A stretch of DNA of 64,000 bases from Rhodanobacter sp. B05 (GCF_002001085.1 NZ_MUNU01000016.1:1-64000), one strand, 5' to 3'; counted from the first letter of the stretch, positions 1 to 8,741 are shown. The notes: generated by a model from the letters alone, not told the origin. A program made the numbers and translations.

Positions 1-75
1 AACCAGGACGGCATTTACACGCTTTACTTCGCTCATCATCGGCTGGCCAGCATCGATATGCGTGAAGCCGACTAA
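1..75 (+). CDS. IS481-type transposase, C-terminal 24 residues (partial)
   Basis: An open frame enters from the left edge and stops with TAA at 73-75. The visible tail ends HHRLASIDMREAD and resembles the C-terminus of IS481/IS3-superfamily DDE transposases that end in 'RIASIDL'-like residues. Only 24 residues are present, so the catalytic core lies outside the window. The stop is followed directly by the repeated GTTACCCATGTC motif seen at ends of such elements. The family call rests on a short tail and the adjacent terminus. Confidence 0.55.
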   Translation, partial: NQDGIYTLYFAHHRLASIDMREAD

Positions 76-118
76 ACTGTTACCCATGTCCTGGCACGTC
101 CGTTACCCATGTCATCGG
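1..118 (+). mobile_element. 3' end of an IS481-type insertion sequence
   Basis: After the transposase stop, the motif GTTACCCATGTC occurs at 79-90 and again at 102-113. Such motifs are typical of the terminal region of IS481-family elements. The exact boundary near 115-120 is a guess because the other terminus is not in the window. It borders the nuclease-methyltransferase cassette. Confidence 0.5.
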
Positions 119-258
119 TCTAAACACGGAGTCAAAGAGAAGTGCCCAGAGAAAACGACACCCCGCTTGGCGCTTGCCGGGCATCGGGCAACTGCTCCTG
201 CGTTGCCTCAACTCGGGCATCCATGCCCTCGCCACGGGCGGCAAGTCCGTGAGCCGGC

Positions 259-300
259 GCACAGGGGCCCCGGGTAGAGCAGCGGGCCATCCTGGCCCAC
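259..300. repeat. left arm of inverted repeat bracketing the defence-like cassette
   Basis: Positions 259-290 are an exact reverse complement of 4214-4245 (32 bp), and similarity continues with two mismatches to about 300. Each arm carries a REP-like hairpin of the form GCGGGCCA-loop-TGGCCCGC, degraded on this side to TGGCCCAC. The arm lies upstream of the methyltransferase start at 426. Confidence 0.8.
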
Positions 301-425
301 ACTCCTCAGAAGAACCAAATCAAGGGCCCAAAGCATCAACACGCACCCAAGCGACTTGCGATGAAGCGCCCGCGCGGCTACAAACGTCTTATCGCGTTCG
401 CGATTCAGACAGGGCCACGATTTGC

Positions 426-3017
426 ATGGATAAGCGACTCAACACATTGCTCAAGCGGCTCGACAAGTCCAAGACCGAGGAAGACGTCAAATCGGCCTGG
501 GCAAGGCACCTGAAGCTGGACTACGACACGTCGGACGACATCGACCTGTACACACCGCAGGTATTGTTCGAATTCAAGTACGACCGCAAATTGTCCAACG
601 CCTCACAGCTGGCACCTGTCATCGCGCAGCTGATGTATTACCTCCATCGACTGAAATACGCCGGGTCGGCCAAGGGCATCCCGCAGGCCTGGTGCATAGC
701 CGACCGCAACGAGGCCGTGATCGGCGAGGCCGTCGACTGGTCAGACCTGTACAGCGATGACGGCTCACTTTTCGACTGGGATCTTCGCCCTTCGAGTCCC
801 GATCCCGTGCTGGTCTCGGCAGTCCGCGCGCACGCCGCATTCCGCCCATTGATGCCACGCAACCTGGGTATCCCGGCGGAAGCCGCTGCGGTTCTGGTTG
901 AGCTGGATCAGCGTTTCTCCAAACAGGTCGCGTTCCAGTTCGGCGACAAGAAACTGATCACCGAAGACAACTTCGAAGAGGTCTACGCTCATTGGGCGGA
1001 GATCTTTGGCGAGTCGGTGCGCAATGGTTTCAAGCCGTCGCGTTATTTCGTCACCGACATCCAGCAGGGGCGCACCCAGGTCATCGCCGCCGAAGGCAAG
1101 GTGTTTTTCCAGGTTGGCCCGGACGAGATGCGGGTCAAGAAGATTCTCCCCGAGGATTACCAGCGCTTCTGGCAGTTGTACGAAAAAGTACGCGACCCCG
1201 ATGTGGTGCGCGGCATCCTCGCCAAGATCGATCGACTGACCGACGACGCCGCCCGAAGGCGCGAAGGCGAATTCTTCACGCCACTGGCGTTTGCCGCCAA
1301 GGCGCTGGAAGGATTGGAGAGGACACTCGGGAACGCATGGTGGCGCAGCGGTGAATATCGCCTGTGGGACATGGCTGCCGGCACCGGCAATCTCGAATAC
1401 CACCTGCCGGCCGAGGCCTGGCCGTACATCTACCTTTCCACCTTGCATGACCAGGATGTCACCCATCTGGAGAAGATCTTCCCGGGTGTAGATGTGTTCC
1501 AGTACAACTACCTGGAAGACGACATCGGCAACCTGTTCGCCGGCGACGACGACCTCGCCGTCAGTCACGGATTCAGCGGTGGTCAGCGTGGTTTCGACTT
1601 CGCCAACGCCGCCACCTGGAAGATGCCCGAGCGCCTGCGTCGCGACCTGGACAATCTTGCGCTGAAATGGATCGTGCTGATCAACCCGCCGTTCGCCACC
1701 GCTCAGAAGGGCGGCACCAAAGGCGCCAACAAATCGGACGTCGCCAATACCAAGGTGCGCGCGCAGATGCACGCCCATGATCTGGGCGAAGTCAGCCGGG
1801 AGCTGTTCGCGCAGTTCCTGTACCGCATCCGTCGGGAGTTCCGCGGCAAGCAGGCACGACTTGGCCTGTTCTCCACGTTGAAGTATGTCAATGCCACGAA
1901 TGACCAGAAATTCCGCGATCAAGTATTCCGCTTCGGTTTCGAGCGAGGTTTCATGTTCTCGTCCGTGAATTTCCGGGGTACGTCCGTTGCCAGCCAGTTC
2001 CCCGTAGGCCATTTGCTGTGGAATCTCACGCGTGAGCAAGCACTCGAAGATCAACTCATTGAGCTGGACGTGTTCAATACCTCCGCAGAAAAGACCGGTC
2101 GCAAGCTCCTGAGCAGCGCACATCGTGATGGCTTCTTGTCCAAGTGGATCGATCGTCCGCCAGGCGTGGCCACCTTTCCGCCCTTTTCGTCCGCCATCAC
2201 GGTCAAGACGGCCGGACCGGATATTCGCGATCGCATCAGCGCTGATTTTCTTGGTTCGTTAATGTGCGCTGGTAACGACATCCAGCACCAGAACATGACG
2301 GCGCTGTATTCGGGACCCTATGCCAGCGCAGGCGGACACAGCATCACGCCGCAGAATTTCGAGAAGGCAATGGTGGTGCATGCGGTGCGCCGATTGCCAA
2401 AAGCCGAATGGCATAACGATCGCGACCAGTTCATGCAGCCGGCTCGCACATTGACAGACGAGTTCATCTCCGACTGCACAGTCTGGAATCTGTTCCACAA
2501 CAGCAACCACACGGTGGCGATGAAGAATGTCAGCTACGCGGACAAGCTTTGGCAGGTACCCAATCATTTCTTTCCACTGCGGCATGCCTCACTGCATGGG
2601 TGGTCGATCAGCGACAGTGATATCGCCCTGCAGTTGCCAACGGCAACGGATCGCTTCGTCGCCGACTGGCTGGCCGGCCGAACCTTGTCCCCGCTCGCAC
2701 AAGATTTGATGACTGCCAGCATGGCTGTGTATCGCGCCTACTTCGCCTCACTCAACCAGCTACGCACCGGCAAGTTCAAGATCGAGACATGGGATGCGGG
2801 CTGGTGGCAGATACGCAGCACGCTGAAAGACCGCGACCTTGGCGGTCCTGAGTTGGCCGCGACAAAGGTTGCCCATGATGCCCTGCGCGACAGATTGCGC
2901 CCGCAATTGAGCGAGTTTGGCTTTCTTGCACCTGTCGATATATTCGCCGCAAATGAACCAGCTCCTTTGGTTGATCCAATGACGGAGCGTCCCAAGGACG
3001 GTGAACTCACATGTTGA
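426..3017 (+). CDS. Fused PD-(D/E)XK nuclease / N6-adenine DNA methyltransferase (type IIG-like)
   Basis: The 863-residue protein looks like a single-chain restriction-modification enzyme. The N-terminus has a PD-(D/E)XK-like core: D40 in DIDLYTP, then E49 and K51 in VLFEFKYD. A gamma-type amino-methyltransferase follows: motif X GEFFTP (281-286), SAM-binding motif I DMAAGTGN (315-322) and catalytic motif IV NPPF (420-423). The last 350 or so residues could be a target-recognition region. I chose the ATG at 426 because upstream in-frame ATGs fall in or next to the repeat arm and give a non-conserved-looking leader. The Shine-Dalgarno is weak. The stop overlaps the next gene by 7 bp, so the two genes are probably coupled. 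By eye the codon use is less GC-rich than in the housekeeping genes, consistent with transfer. No separate specificity subunit or helicase is present. Confidence 0.75.
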   Translation: MDKRLNTLLKRLDKSKTEEDVKSAWARHLKLDYDTSDDIDLYTPQVLFEFKYDRKLSNASQLAPVIAQLMYYLHRLKYAGSAKGIPQAWCIADRNEAVIGEAVDWSDLYSDDGSLFDWDLRPSSPDPVLVSAVRAHAAFRPLMPRNLGIPAEAAAVLVELDQRFSKQVAFQFGDKKLITEDNFEEVYAHWAEIFGESVRNGFKPSRYFVTDIQQGRTQVIAAEGKVFFQVGPDEMRVKKILPEDYQRFWQLYEKVRDPDVVRGILAKIDRLTDDAARRREGEFFTPLAFAAKALEGLERTLGNAWWRSGEYRLWDMAAGTGNLEYHLPAEAWPYIYLSTLHDQDVTHLEKIFPGVDVFQYNYLEDDIGNLFAGDDDLAVSHGFSGGQRGFDFANAATWKMPERLRRDLDNLALKWIVLINPPFATAQKGGTKGANKSDVANTKVRAQMHAHDLGEVSRELFAQFLYRIRREFRGKQARLGLFSTLKYVNATNDQKFRDQVFRFGFERGFMFSSVNFRGTSVASQFPVGHLLWNLTREQALEDQLIELDVFNTSAEKTGRKLLSSAHRDGFLSKWIDRPPGVATFPPFSSAITVKTAGPDIRDRISADFLGSLMCAGNDIQHQNMTALYSGPYASAGGHSITPQNFEKAMVVHAVRRLPKAEWHNDRDQFMQPARTLTDEFISDCTVWNLFHNSNHTVAMKNVSYADKLWQVPNHFFPLRHASLHGWSISDSDIALQLPTATDRFVADWLAGRTLSPLAQDLMTASMAVYRAYFASLNQLRTGKFKIETWDAGWWQIRSTLKDRDLGGPELAATKVAHDALRDRLRPQLSEFGFLAPVDIFAANEPAPLVDPMTERPKDGELTC

Positions 3018-4078
3018 TCAAGCAAGCCGACGACCACAGCGAAGAACTGGCGCAGTTGGAGCAGTTGACCAAGTCAGGCGCGGGTGATGCCGCGAAGCAT
3101 GCGGCGAAGGATCTCGCCATCCGCAAGGCGGGCCTCAAGGGTGAGGCCGAATCGGCTTATCTGATCGACTTCCACTATGCAGCCTCGCCCAACTGGGCGG
3201 TGATTCATGACCTGCGTCTGGAACACAACGGCCGCACCGCACAGATCGACCACCTGCTGATCAATCGCTGGATGGAGTGTTACGTGCTGGAGTCCAAGCA
3301 CTTCAACGCCGGCATCAAGATCACCGAAGACGGCGAGTTCATGCGCTGGAACGATTACAAGCACACCTTTGAAGGCATGCCATCGCCACTGCTGCAGAAC
3401 GAACGACACATCGCCGTGCTGCGCGACGTGATGAATACGCTGGAGCTGCCCACGCGATTGGGCCTGCGCATCACATTCTCGTTCCAGACCTTCGTGCTGG
3501 TTGCACCGTCGGCGCGGATCGACCGCCCCAGGAAATTCGACGCCAGCCGCGTGATCAAGTCTGACCAGATCAAGGAACGCATCTGGCGCGATATCGACAA
3601 TGAAAATGCGCTCATGGGCCTCATGAGAACTGCGGCAAAAATCGTCTCTGGCGACACCGTGCGCGACGTGGCGCAACAACTTGTCAATCTGCATCGCCCC
3701 GCACCGTGGCCAATCCCTTCGGCGACCATGGCTGTCACTGAAACCAGTATCAAACCATCCACACCGGCCGCATCTTCCTCAGTCGCCAAGCCGGCGACGA
3801 AGGCTCCGGCCAAGGCAGTCAAAGCTGCAGTCCCGCCGCCCTCCGCGAGGGCCACGTCCTGCACCGGCCCGCAGTGCAAGGAATGTCACAGCCACGAAGG
3901 CAACATCCTGCACGGCAAGTACGGATATTACTTCCAATGCACGGTGTGCCATGCCAACACCGCCATCAAGTTCACCTGCCTGCCCGGACACAAGCCACGC
4001 TTGCGCAAAGCCGGCAACCAGTTCTTTCGAGACTGCGCCGAGTGCGGCAGTTCGGAGCTTTACTTCACCAACGCCTGA
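3011..4078 (+). CDS. NERD-domain nuclease with C-terminal topoisomerase-type zinc ribbon
   Basis: The 355-residue protein starts inside the stop of the methyltransferase gene. Residues about 44-150 match a NERD (nuclease-related) domain: GEAESAYLIDF, then QIDHLLIN with D80, and VLESKHF with E94 and K96. NERD domains are linked to the restriction-endonuclease-like fold, so DNA cleavage is plausible but inferred. Residues about 235-285 form a low-complexity Ala/Pro/Ser/Lys linker. Residues about 290-350 contain cysteine pairs (CKEC, CTVC, CAEC, plus CLPGH) like the zinc ribbons at the C-terminus of bacterial topoisomerase I. Coupling to the nuclease-methyltransferase suggests one functional unit, perhaps a DNA-defence module. 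Confidence 0.75.
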   Translation: MLIKQADDHSEELAQLEQLTKSGAGDAAKHAAKDLAIRKAGLKGEAESAYLIDFHYAASPNWAVIHDLRLEHNGRTAQIDHLLINRWMECYVLESKHFNAGIKITEDGEFMRWNDYKHTFEGMPSPLLQNERHIAVLRDVMNTLELPTRLGLRITFSFQTFVLVAPSARIDRPRKFDASRVIKSDQIKERIWRDIDNENALMGLMRTAAKIVSGDTVRDVAQQLVNLHRPAPWPIPSATMAVTETSIKPSTPAASSSVAKPATKAPAKAVKAAVPPPSARATSCTGPQCKECHSHEGNILHGKYGYYFQCTVCHANTAIKFTCLPGHKPRLRKAGNQFFRDCAECGSSELYFTNA

Positions 4079-4104
4079 GCCAAGCAAGAGCCCGCTGACC
4101 CCAA

Positions 4105-4133
4105 CCCTCTCCCCGCCTTCGTCCGGGAGAGGG
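4105..4133. repeat. hairpin element downstream of the NERD gene
   Basis: An inverted repeat pairs CCCTCTCCC with GGGAGAGGG around an 11-nt loop, 26 bp after the NERD stop. It lacks a T-run, so it is a stem-loop repeat or mRNA 3'-end stabiliser rather than a textbook terminator. Confidence 0.5.
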
Positions 4134-4203
4134 AGCAGAAGCGGCGGCAACGTCAGGCTGAGCCCTCCAGCTCTCGCAACCGCGCAGCGGTTGCGCACCG
4201 AAT

Positions 4204-4245
4204 GCGGGCCACGATGGCCCGCTGCTCTACCCGGGGCCCCTGTGC
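4204..4245. repeat. right arm of inverted repeat bracketing the defence-like cassette
   Basis: Positions 4214-4245 are the exact reverse complement of 259-290. The outer part contains an intact hairpin, GCGGGCCA-CGA-TGGCCCGC. It lies between the NERD gene and the convergent beta-lactamase gene. Confidence 0.8.
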
Positions 4246-4322
4246 GGCGGTGAGTCGGGGTCGACAGGCCGCCCTGCTTCAAGCTTTCGATTCAAGAAAT
4301 GCAAGAAGGAATGACTCATCCG

Positions 4323-5216
4323 CTATTTTTCCGAACCGCCACCCGCGCGTTGCTTCGCCAGTTGTGCCTCGAAGCTCGCGCGCGCAGCTTTCACGTAGGC
4401 ACGGCATCCCGCGGGATCCACCAGTGCATCCGCATCGCCTTTTTCGCGCCTGGCCACACGTGCCCACAAATTCACGGCGGCCGGGTGAGGATTGAGCACG
4501 ATGTCGCAAGGCAACGCCGCGACCATCGCGAAGCTGTACTCGAAATCCTTGACGATATCCGGGTACTTCGGGTTGCCGATCAGTCGGTAACCGGGCGCCG
4601 ACAGGCTGCCGACATCGACCATATGCAGGCAGCGCTTGCCGTCACATGACTTCCACGTCCAGGTGGTGTTGCCTTTGGTATGCCCCGGTGTCGAGTGCGC
4701 GGTCAGCACCAAGTCACCCAGGTGCAAACTCTCGCCATCGGTCACCGTGCGCGACACCTGCAGCGGGGAGAACGGGAATCTGTCGCCGTATTCCGGATCA
4801 GCGTGACCGCCGCGTTCCAGCAAAACCGCATCCGCGGCACTCGCGATCACCTGCGCACCCGTGTCGTGCGCGAGTTGCGCCAAACCGCCGGCGTGATCGA
4901 AATGCGCGTGTGAATTGAGGATCCACTTGATGTCGCGCAGATCGATGCCGAGATCCCGGATATTCGCTTCGATCAGCGCGGCGTCCCCCGGTACACCGCC
5001 GTCAATCAGGACATCGCCGGTGGGCGCGGTGACGAGCAAGACGGTCAAGCCATGGGGCCCGACATACCAGGTACTTCCGTAGACGCGAAACGGCTTCTGC
5101 GGAGCCGTCCACGAGGGATTATCGGCGATATTCTTTTGCTCCGAGGCGGGCGGCTGCGCATATGCACCCTGCACGAGTAATCCGGTGGCGAGAATCCAAG
5201 CTGTCGACAAGCGCAT
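4323..5216 (-). CDS. Subclass B3 metallo-beta-lactamase
   Basis: This 297-residue secreted zinc hydrolase would open beta-lactam rings in the periplasm. Residues 1-20 are a signal peptide (hydrophobic ILATGLLVQG, cleavage after AYA). The B3 zinc-binding set is complete: H103-A-H105-F-D107-H108, a histidine in HSTPGHTKGNT, and a histidine in LNPHPAAVN. HxHxDH with no Cys ligand distinguishes B3 from B1. The ATG at 5216 follows GGGAG at good spacing; an in-frame ATG at 5246 is rejected because it would precede the signal peptide. It is transcribed alone and has no adjacent AmpR-type regulator. Related chromosomal B3 enzymes occur in Xanthomonadales such as Stenotrophomonas (L1). Activity and spectrum cannot be read from sequence. 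Confidence 0.85.
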   Translation of the reverse strand: MRLSTAWILATGLLVQGAYAQPPASEQKNIADNPSWTAPQKPFRVYGSTWYVGPHGLTVLLVTAPTGDVLIDGGVPGDAALIEANIRDLGIDLRDIKWILNSHAHFDHAGGLAQLAHDTGAQVIASAADAVLLERGGHADPEYGDRFPFSPLQVSRTVTDGESLHLGDLVLTAHSTPGHTKGNTTWTWKSCDGKRCLHMVDVGSLSAPGYRLIGNPKYPDIVKDFEYSFAMVAALPCDIVLNPHPAAVNLWARVARREKGDADALVDPAGCRAYVKAARASFEAQLAKQRAGGGSEK

Positions 5217-5687
5217 GCACAACTCCCATTCTGTGGAAACCTGCACAGTGGAAAATCAACATGACTTACCGCGGGCACGACTCTGACACTTTGCGGACAG
5301 CGGCAACTGGCCGCCACGACGACACCTGGTGGCCTTTCCGCTTGGTCGCCTGCAGCTGATGGGTTGACGCCTGCCGCAACCACGGTCGGCAGTCCGGCTG
5401 CCGGCAAATGCGCCACGATTGCAGAACAAAACTCGCGACCCCGTCGCCGGTGCGCTTACAAGGCGCAGGGAACCGGTCGTCATGTCGCGTCCGCGCTTCG
5501 TGCCCCTGCTCCGCCCCTGAACCCATGACAGGCCTGCCGAAAATGGCTAATCTTGCTGGATGCAGGCCGCCAGGATGGAACTGTATATGGGGGCAAGGGG
5601 GCACCAGCTTTTGCTTGGGAGACTGGCTCATCCGGCCGGCGCATGCGAGCTCGACCGAAGCCAAGGCGCTGCCATGAGCACCATGCG
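5217..5687. other. 471-bp divergent intergenic region
   Basis: The region lies between the beta-lactamase (minus) and the TPR protein (plus). Short open frames exist on both strands, but none has a recognisable product or a convincing ribosome binding site. I see no repeat or clear operator. Confidence 0.4.
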
Positions 5688-7550
5688 ATGACCGGGCAGC
5701 CCTCCTTCCTCGCCGAACTCAAGCGCCGCAATGTGCTGCGTGCCGGCGTGCTGTATGCCGGCGCGGTGTGGGCGCTGGCGCAGGGCATCGCGCAACTCGG
5801 GCCCTCGGTCGGCGCGCCGGACTGGGCGACGCGCTGGTTTCTGGTCGCCGCCGCTATCGGCTTTCCGTTCTGGCTCGCGTTCGCCTGGTTCTACGAGTTC
5901 ACACCCAGTGGACTGAAGCGCGAGAGCGAGATCGACCCGGCCGATTCGATTGCCCACGCCACCGGCCGCAAGCTGAACTACTGGATCTTCGGCGTGATGG
6001 CGGTGGCGATCGTGTTGCTGCTCACCGATCGGCTGGTGTCTCTCCGTGACGGCAACCCCACGACCAGCGCAGCAGCCTCGCCCACGTCCATTGCACCCAC
6101 GCCAACCGCCCTGCCCCACTCGATCGCGGTGCTCGCCTTCGACGACCTCAGCCCCGCGCACGACCAGAAGAATTTCTCCGAGGGCATGGCCGAGGAGATC
6201 CTCAACGCGCTGACCCGGGTCAAGGCACTGACGGTGATCGGGCGCAGCTCGTCGTTCCAGTTCCAGGGCACCGACGTCAGCCCGCAGCAGATCGGCACCC
6301 GGCTCGGGGTGGCGCATGTGCTGGAGGGTTCGGTGCGCAAGCAGGGCGAACAGCTGCGCATCACGGTGGCGCTGGTACAGACCAGCGACGGCGTGCAGCG
6401 ATGGTCCAAAAGCTACGACGGCAGCCTGGCCGATGTCTTCAAGCTGCAGGAAGCGTGCGCGCGCGATATTGCGGCGCAGATGAATGTGGTACTCGGCGAT
6501 CACGGCAAGCAGCAACTGGTTCAACACAGCACCGACAATCCCGACGCCTATGCGCTGTTCGTGGAAGCACAGACCCTGGTCAATGCGCGTGTCGGCGACA
6601 ATCTGCCGCGCGCCATCGGCAAACTCGAACAGGCCACCGCGCTCGACCCGGATTTCGCCCGTGCATGGTCCAAGCTGGCGGTGGCCTACGCCGTGCTGCC
6701 GCAATACGTTTCCGGTGACTGGAAGACCAGCTGGAAAGCGTCGGATCGCGCTGCGGAGCGCGCCCTGGCGCTCGATCCCGACGATGCGGAAGCCTACGCT
6801 GCCTTGAGCTACAACCAGTTCTCGCAGCGGCATTACAACGCCATGGTCGAGCCCATGCAGCGTGCGCTGACCCTGGACCCCGGCGATTCGACCGTCAACT
6901 ACTGGGCCGCCAATGAACTGTCCGCGATGGGCCGCACGCGTGACGCCGAGGCGCGAATTGATACGGCGCTGACCCATGATCCAGCCAACGTACCGTTACT
7001 GTTCTACAAAAGCATGCTGCGCTGGCGATCGGGCGACAAGGCGGCTGCGCTGGCATTCGCACAGCGTGATGGGGTCGCCGGCTCGGCGTTCGGAGCGATG
7101 ATGCTGTCGTTTTACGAAGCCGCGGACGGTGACATGCAGGCATCCGCCAGAGAGTTCGCCAAGTCCGAAAGCCAAATGGGTTCGAAAATCCCGCCAACCG
7201 AACTCGAAGTGATTTACCGCGGCAGTTATGGCAATACCGCCCGGCATCAGGCGGCGCTGAACATCGTCAACGCGTATGCCCACGACGATTGGGCACCCAC
7301 CATGTTGCTGCAAATCGGGGAGTCGGCACGCTCGTTCGACCTGTACGAACACGGCGGCAGCGGTCTGTCTGATGCCTATCTGAACTGGCTATGGCAACCC
7401 GAAGCGTGGTCTCGCCACGCACGCCGAAGTCCTGCCTTCCAGGGCTTCGCCAGGCGCATCGGCCTGCTCGCCTACTGGAAGGCCAACCAGTGGCCCGACC
7501 TGTGCAAAGCTGCGCCGGAAAGTGGCCCGGACGCGTTCACCTGTCGTTGA
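5688..7550 (+). CDS. FlgO-like / TPR-repeat inner-membrane protein
   Basis: The 620-residue protein opens with FLAELKRRNVLRAGVLYAGAVWAL, an N-terminal pattern common to a large proteobacterial family of membrane TPR proteins, some of which carry cyclase or DNA-binding domains. Hydrophobic segments lie at about 17-35, 50-70 and 98-115. Residues about 148-285 match a FlgO-like domain (SIAVLAFDDLSPAHDQKNF, then VLEGSVRKQGEQLRITVAL). From about 295 the sequence is helical TPR-like repeats (ALDPDFARAWSKLAVAY, ALDPDDAEAYAALSYN, TLDPGDSTVNYWAA). No catalytic domain is visible. The ATG at 5688 is chosen because conserved family members start just before FLAELKRRNV. Function is unknown; a scaffold or signalling role at the membrane is plausible. 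Confidence 0.7.
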   Translation: MTGQPSFLAELKRRNVLRAGVLYAGAVWALAQGIAQLGPSVGAPDWATRWFLVAAAIGFPFWLAFAWFYEFTPSGLKRESEIDPADSIAHATGRKLNYWIFGVMAVAIVLLLTDRLVSLRDGNPTTSAAASPTSIAPTPTALPHSIAVLAFDDLSPAHDQKNFSEGMAEEILNALTRVKALTVIGRSSSFQFQGTDVSPQQIGTRLGVAHVLEGSVRKQGEQLRITVALVQTSDGVQRWSKSYDGSLADVFKLQEACARDIAAQMNVVLGDHGKQQLVQHSTDNPDAYALFVEAQTLVNARVGDNLPRAIGKLEQATALDPDFARAWSKLAVAYAVLPQYVSGDWKTSWKASDRAAERALALDPDDAEAYAALSYNQFSQRHYNAMVEPMQRALTLDPGDSTVNYWAANELSAMGRTRDAEARIDTALTHDPANVPLLFYKSMLRWRSGDKAAALAFAQRDGVAGSAFGAMMLSFYEAADGDMQASAREFAKSESQMGSKIPPTELEVIYRGSYGNTARHQAALNIVNAYAHDDWAPTMLLQIGESARSFDLYEHGGSGLSDAYLNWLWQPEAWSRHARRSPAFQGFARRIGLLAYWKANQWPDLCKAAPESGPDAFTCR

Positions 7551-7662
7551 AGCCGTCAGCCTGAGCCTTGATCCCTGACCGGTGCGCCGGAAGAGTCGTC
7601 CGAAGCGCCCGCCGGCGCGCCGGGTTCCGCCACCCACGGCTGGCTTGCGGGCTCAACATGAA

Positions 7663-7974
7663 ATGCGTGGTGTTTTGCGCTGCCAGCCCACGCTGGCGCT
7701 CGACGTCGGCAATGCCTGGGTTCAGCGCTTTGCCCATGCGCTGTCGCCCGCGCAGGTGCAGCAGGCGCGATCTGACCGGTATGCCGAGCACAGTCTCGGC
7801 GATTTCGACCATGTCGGTCTCGCCGCCTTCAGCCAAGGCCTCGCCAGCGACGTTGAAGGCACGATCGCCGCTGCAACCGTGGCCCCGGCTCCGGTTCCGG
7901 CAGTGGCTGCGGTACTGACGGTGGCTGGTGAAATGCTCGATCCAGCGCTTTTCCGCCCGCATTTCTCGCTCTGA
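7663..7974 (+). CDS. possible small hypothetical protein (103 aa)
   Basis: A 103-residue frame starts at ATG 7663. Third positions are mostly G or C, as in real genes here. It ends LDPALFRPHFSL and is rich in Ala and Val. I recognise no domain or signal peptide, and the Shine-Dalgarno is not obvious. A competing minus-strand frame covers the same region, so this may be non-coding. It fills most of the 543-bp gap between 7551 and 8093. Confidence 0.3.
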   Translation: MRGVLRCQPTLALDVGNAWVQRFAHALSPAQVQQARSDRYAEHSLGDFDHVGLAAFSQGLASDVEGTIAAATVAPAPVPAVAAVLTVAGEMLDPALFRPHFSL

Positions 7975-8093
7975 ACCCCTCGTCTGAAGCCTGCTCCAGA
8001 GCCGCGGAAAGCAGGCTTCACGGCCAATTGACGTCCATGCCGCCGCTGGCATAGTCTGGGCCTCTTTCCACGCCGCCCTGCGAGCCGCCAACC

Positions 8094-8678
8094 ATGAGCC
8101 TGGACATCAGCATTACTTTCAATGATTCCGATCTGCAGCTGTTTGTCGAAGCACGGAACCGCAGAGCGGAAGACGCGCTGAAGAAGACAGAAACGCAGGA
8201 CGCCGCTGGTATCGTGGCCGCCGCACGCAGCCTGGTGGAAGAGACCCGCGGCAAGGCGCTGCCGGATTTCGTGACGACGCGCCTGAAGCACCTGGATACC
8301 ATGATCGCCATGGTCGAGGACGTCGGCTTCGGCTTGCCCGAAGCGAACAGGGACAATGTGCTGGCCGCACTGGCCTATTTCTCCAGCCCGGATGACCTGG
8401 TGCCGGACGATGTTCCGGTGTTGGGCTTTCTTGACGACGCGATCGTGATCGAGTTGTGCGTGCGCGAGCTGCAGCCCGAAATCGAGGCTTACGACGATTT
8501 CCACCGCTGGCGCGACAACGAGGCGACACGGCGTGGCGAGAACAAGGCCGGGCTGACGCTGAACCGGGTGGAGTGGGCCGAAGCGCGCCGGGTCGAAACG
8601 CTCGAGCGCATGCATCGCCGCCGCAGCGAGTCCTATACCGGTGGCGGCTGGGGTCCGTCGCTGTTCAAGGTGCGCTGA
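8094..8678 (+). CDS. YkvA-family (DUF1232) protein
   Basis: The 194-residue protein has the DUF1232 core at about residues 95-130: ALAYFSSPDDLVPDDVPVLG followed by FLDDAIVIEL. The pattern 'aYf.sP.DliPD..p.lG.lDD' defines the family. In many members this segment is a short amphipathic or membrane helix, but function is unknown. The N-terminal 90 residues are helical and charged, and the C-terminus is Arg-rich. It is monocistronic and is followed by a strong terminator at 8704. Confidence 0.7.
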   Translation: MSLDISITFNDSDLQLFVEARNRRAEDALKKTETQDAAGIVAAARSLVEETRGKALPDFVTTRLKHLDTMIAMVEDVGFGLPEANRDNVLAALAYFSSPDDLVPDDVPVLGFLDDAIVIELCVRELQPEIEAYDDFHRWRDNEATRRGENKAGLTLNRVEWAEARRVETLERMHRRRSESYTGGGWGPSLFKVR

Positions 8679-8703
8679 ACGCCGCAGCGGTCATCACGCA
8701 GTG

Positions 8704-8724
8704 AAGGGCGCCTCGGCGCCCTTT
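8704..8724 (+). terminator. intrinsic terminator of the DUF1232 gene
   Basis: A perfect stem GGGCGCC / GGCGCCC with a 2-nt loop is followed by TTT and a T-rich tail, 26 bp after the stop codon. Confidence 0.75.
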
Positions 8725-8741
8725 CTGTTTCTGATCACGCG

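Noticed and set aside
765..2123. 452-codon minus-strand open frame over the methyltransferase gene
   Set aside because: It is antisense to a gene with clear catalytic motifs, and its composition has no recognisable domain. Long shadow frames are normal in GC-rich DNA.
5266..5664. 132-codon minus-strand frame in the beta-lactamase upstream gap
   Set aside because: No recognisable domain, no ribosome binding site, and competing plus-strand frames of similar length.
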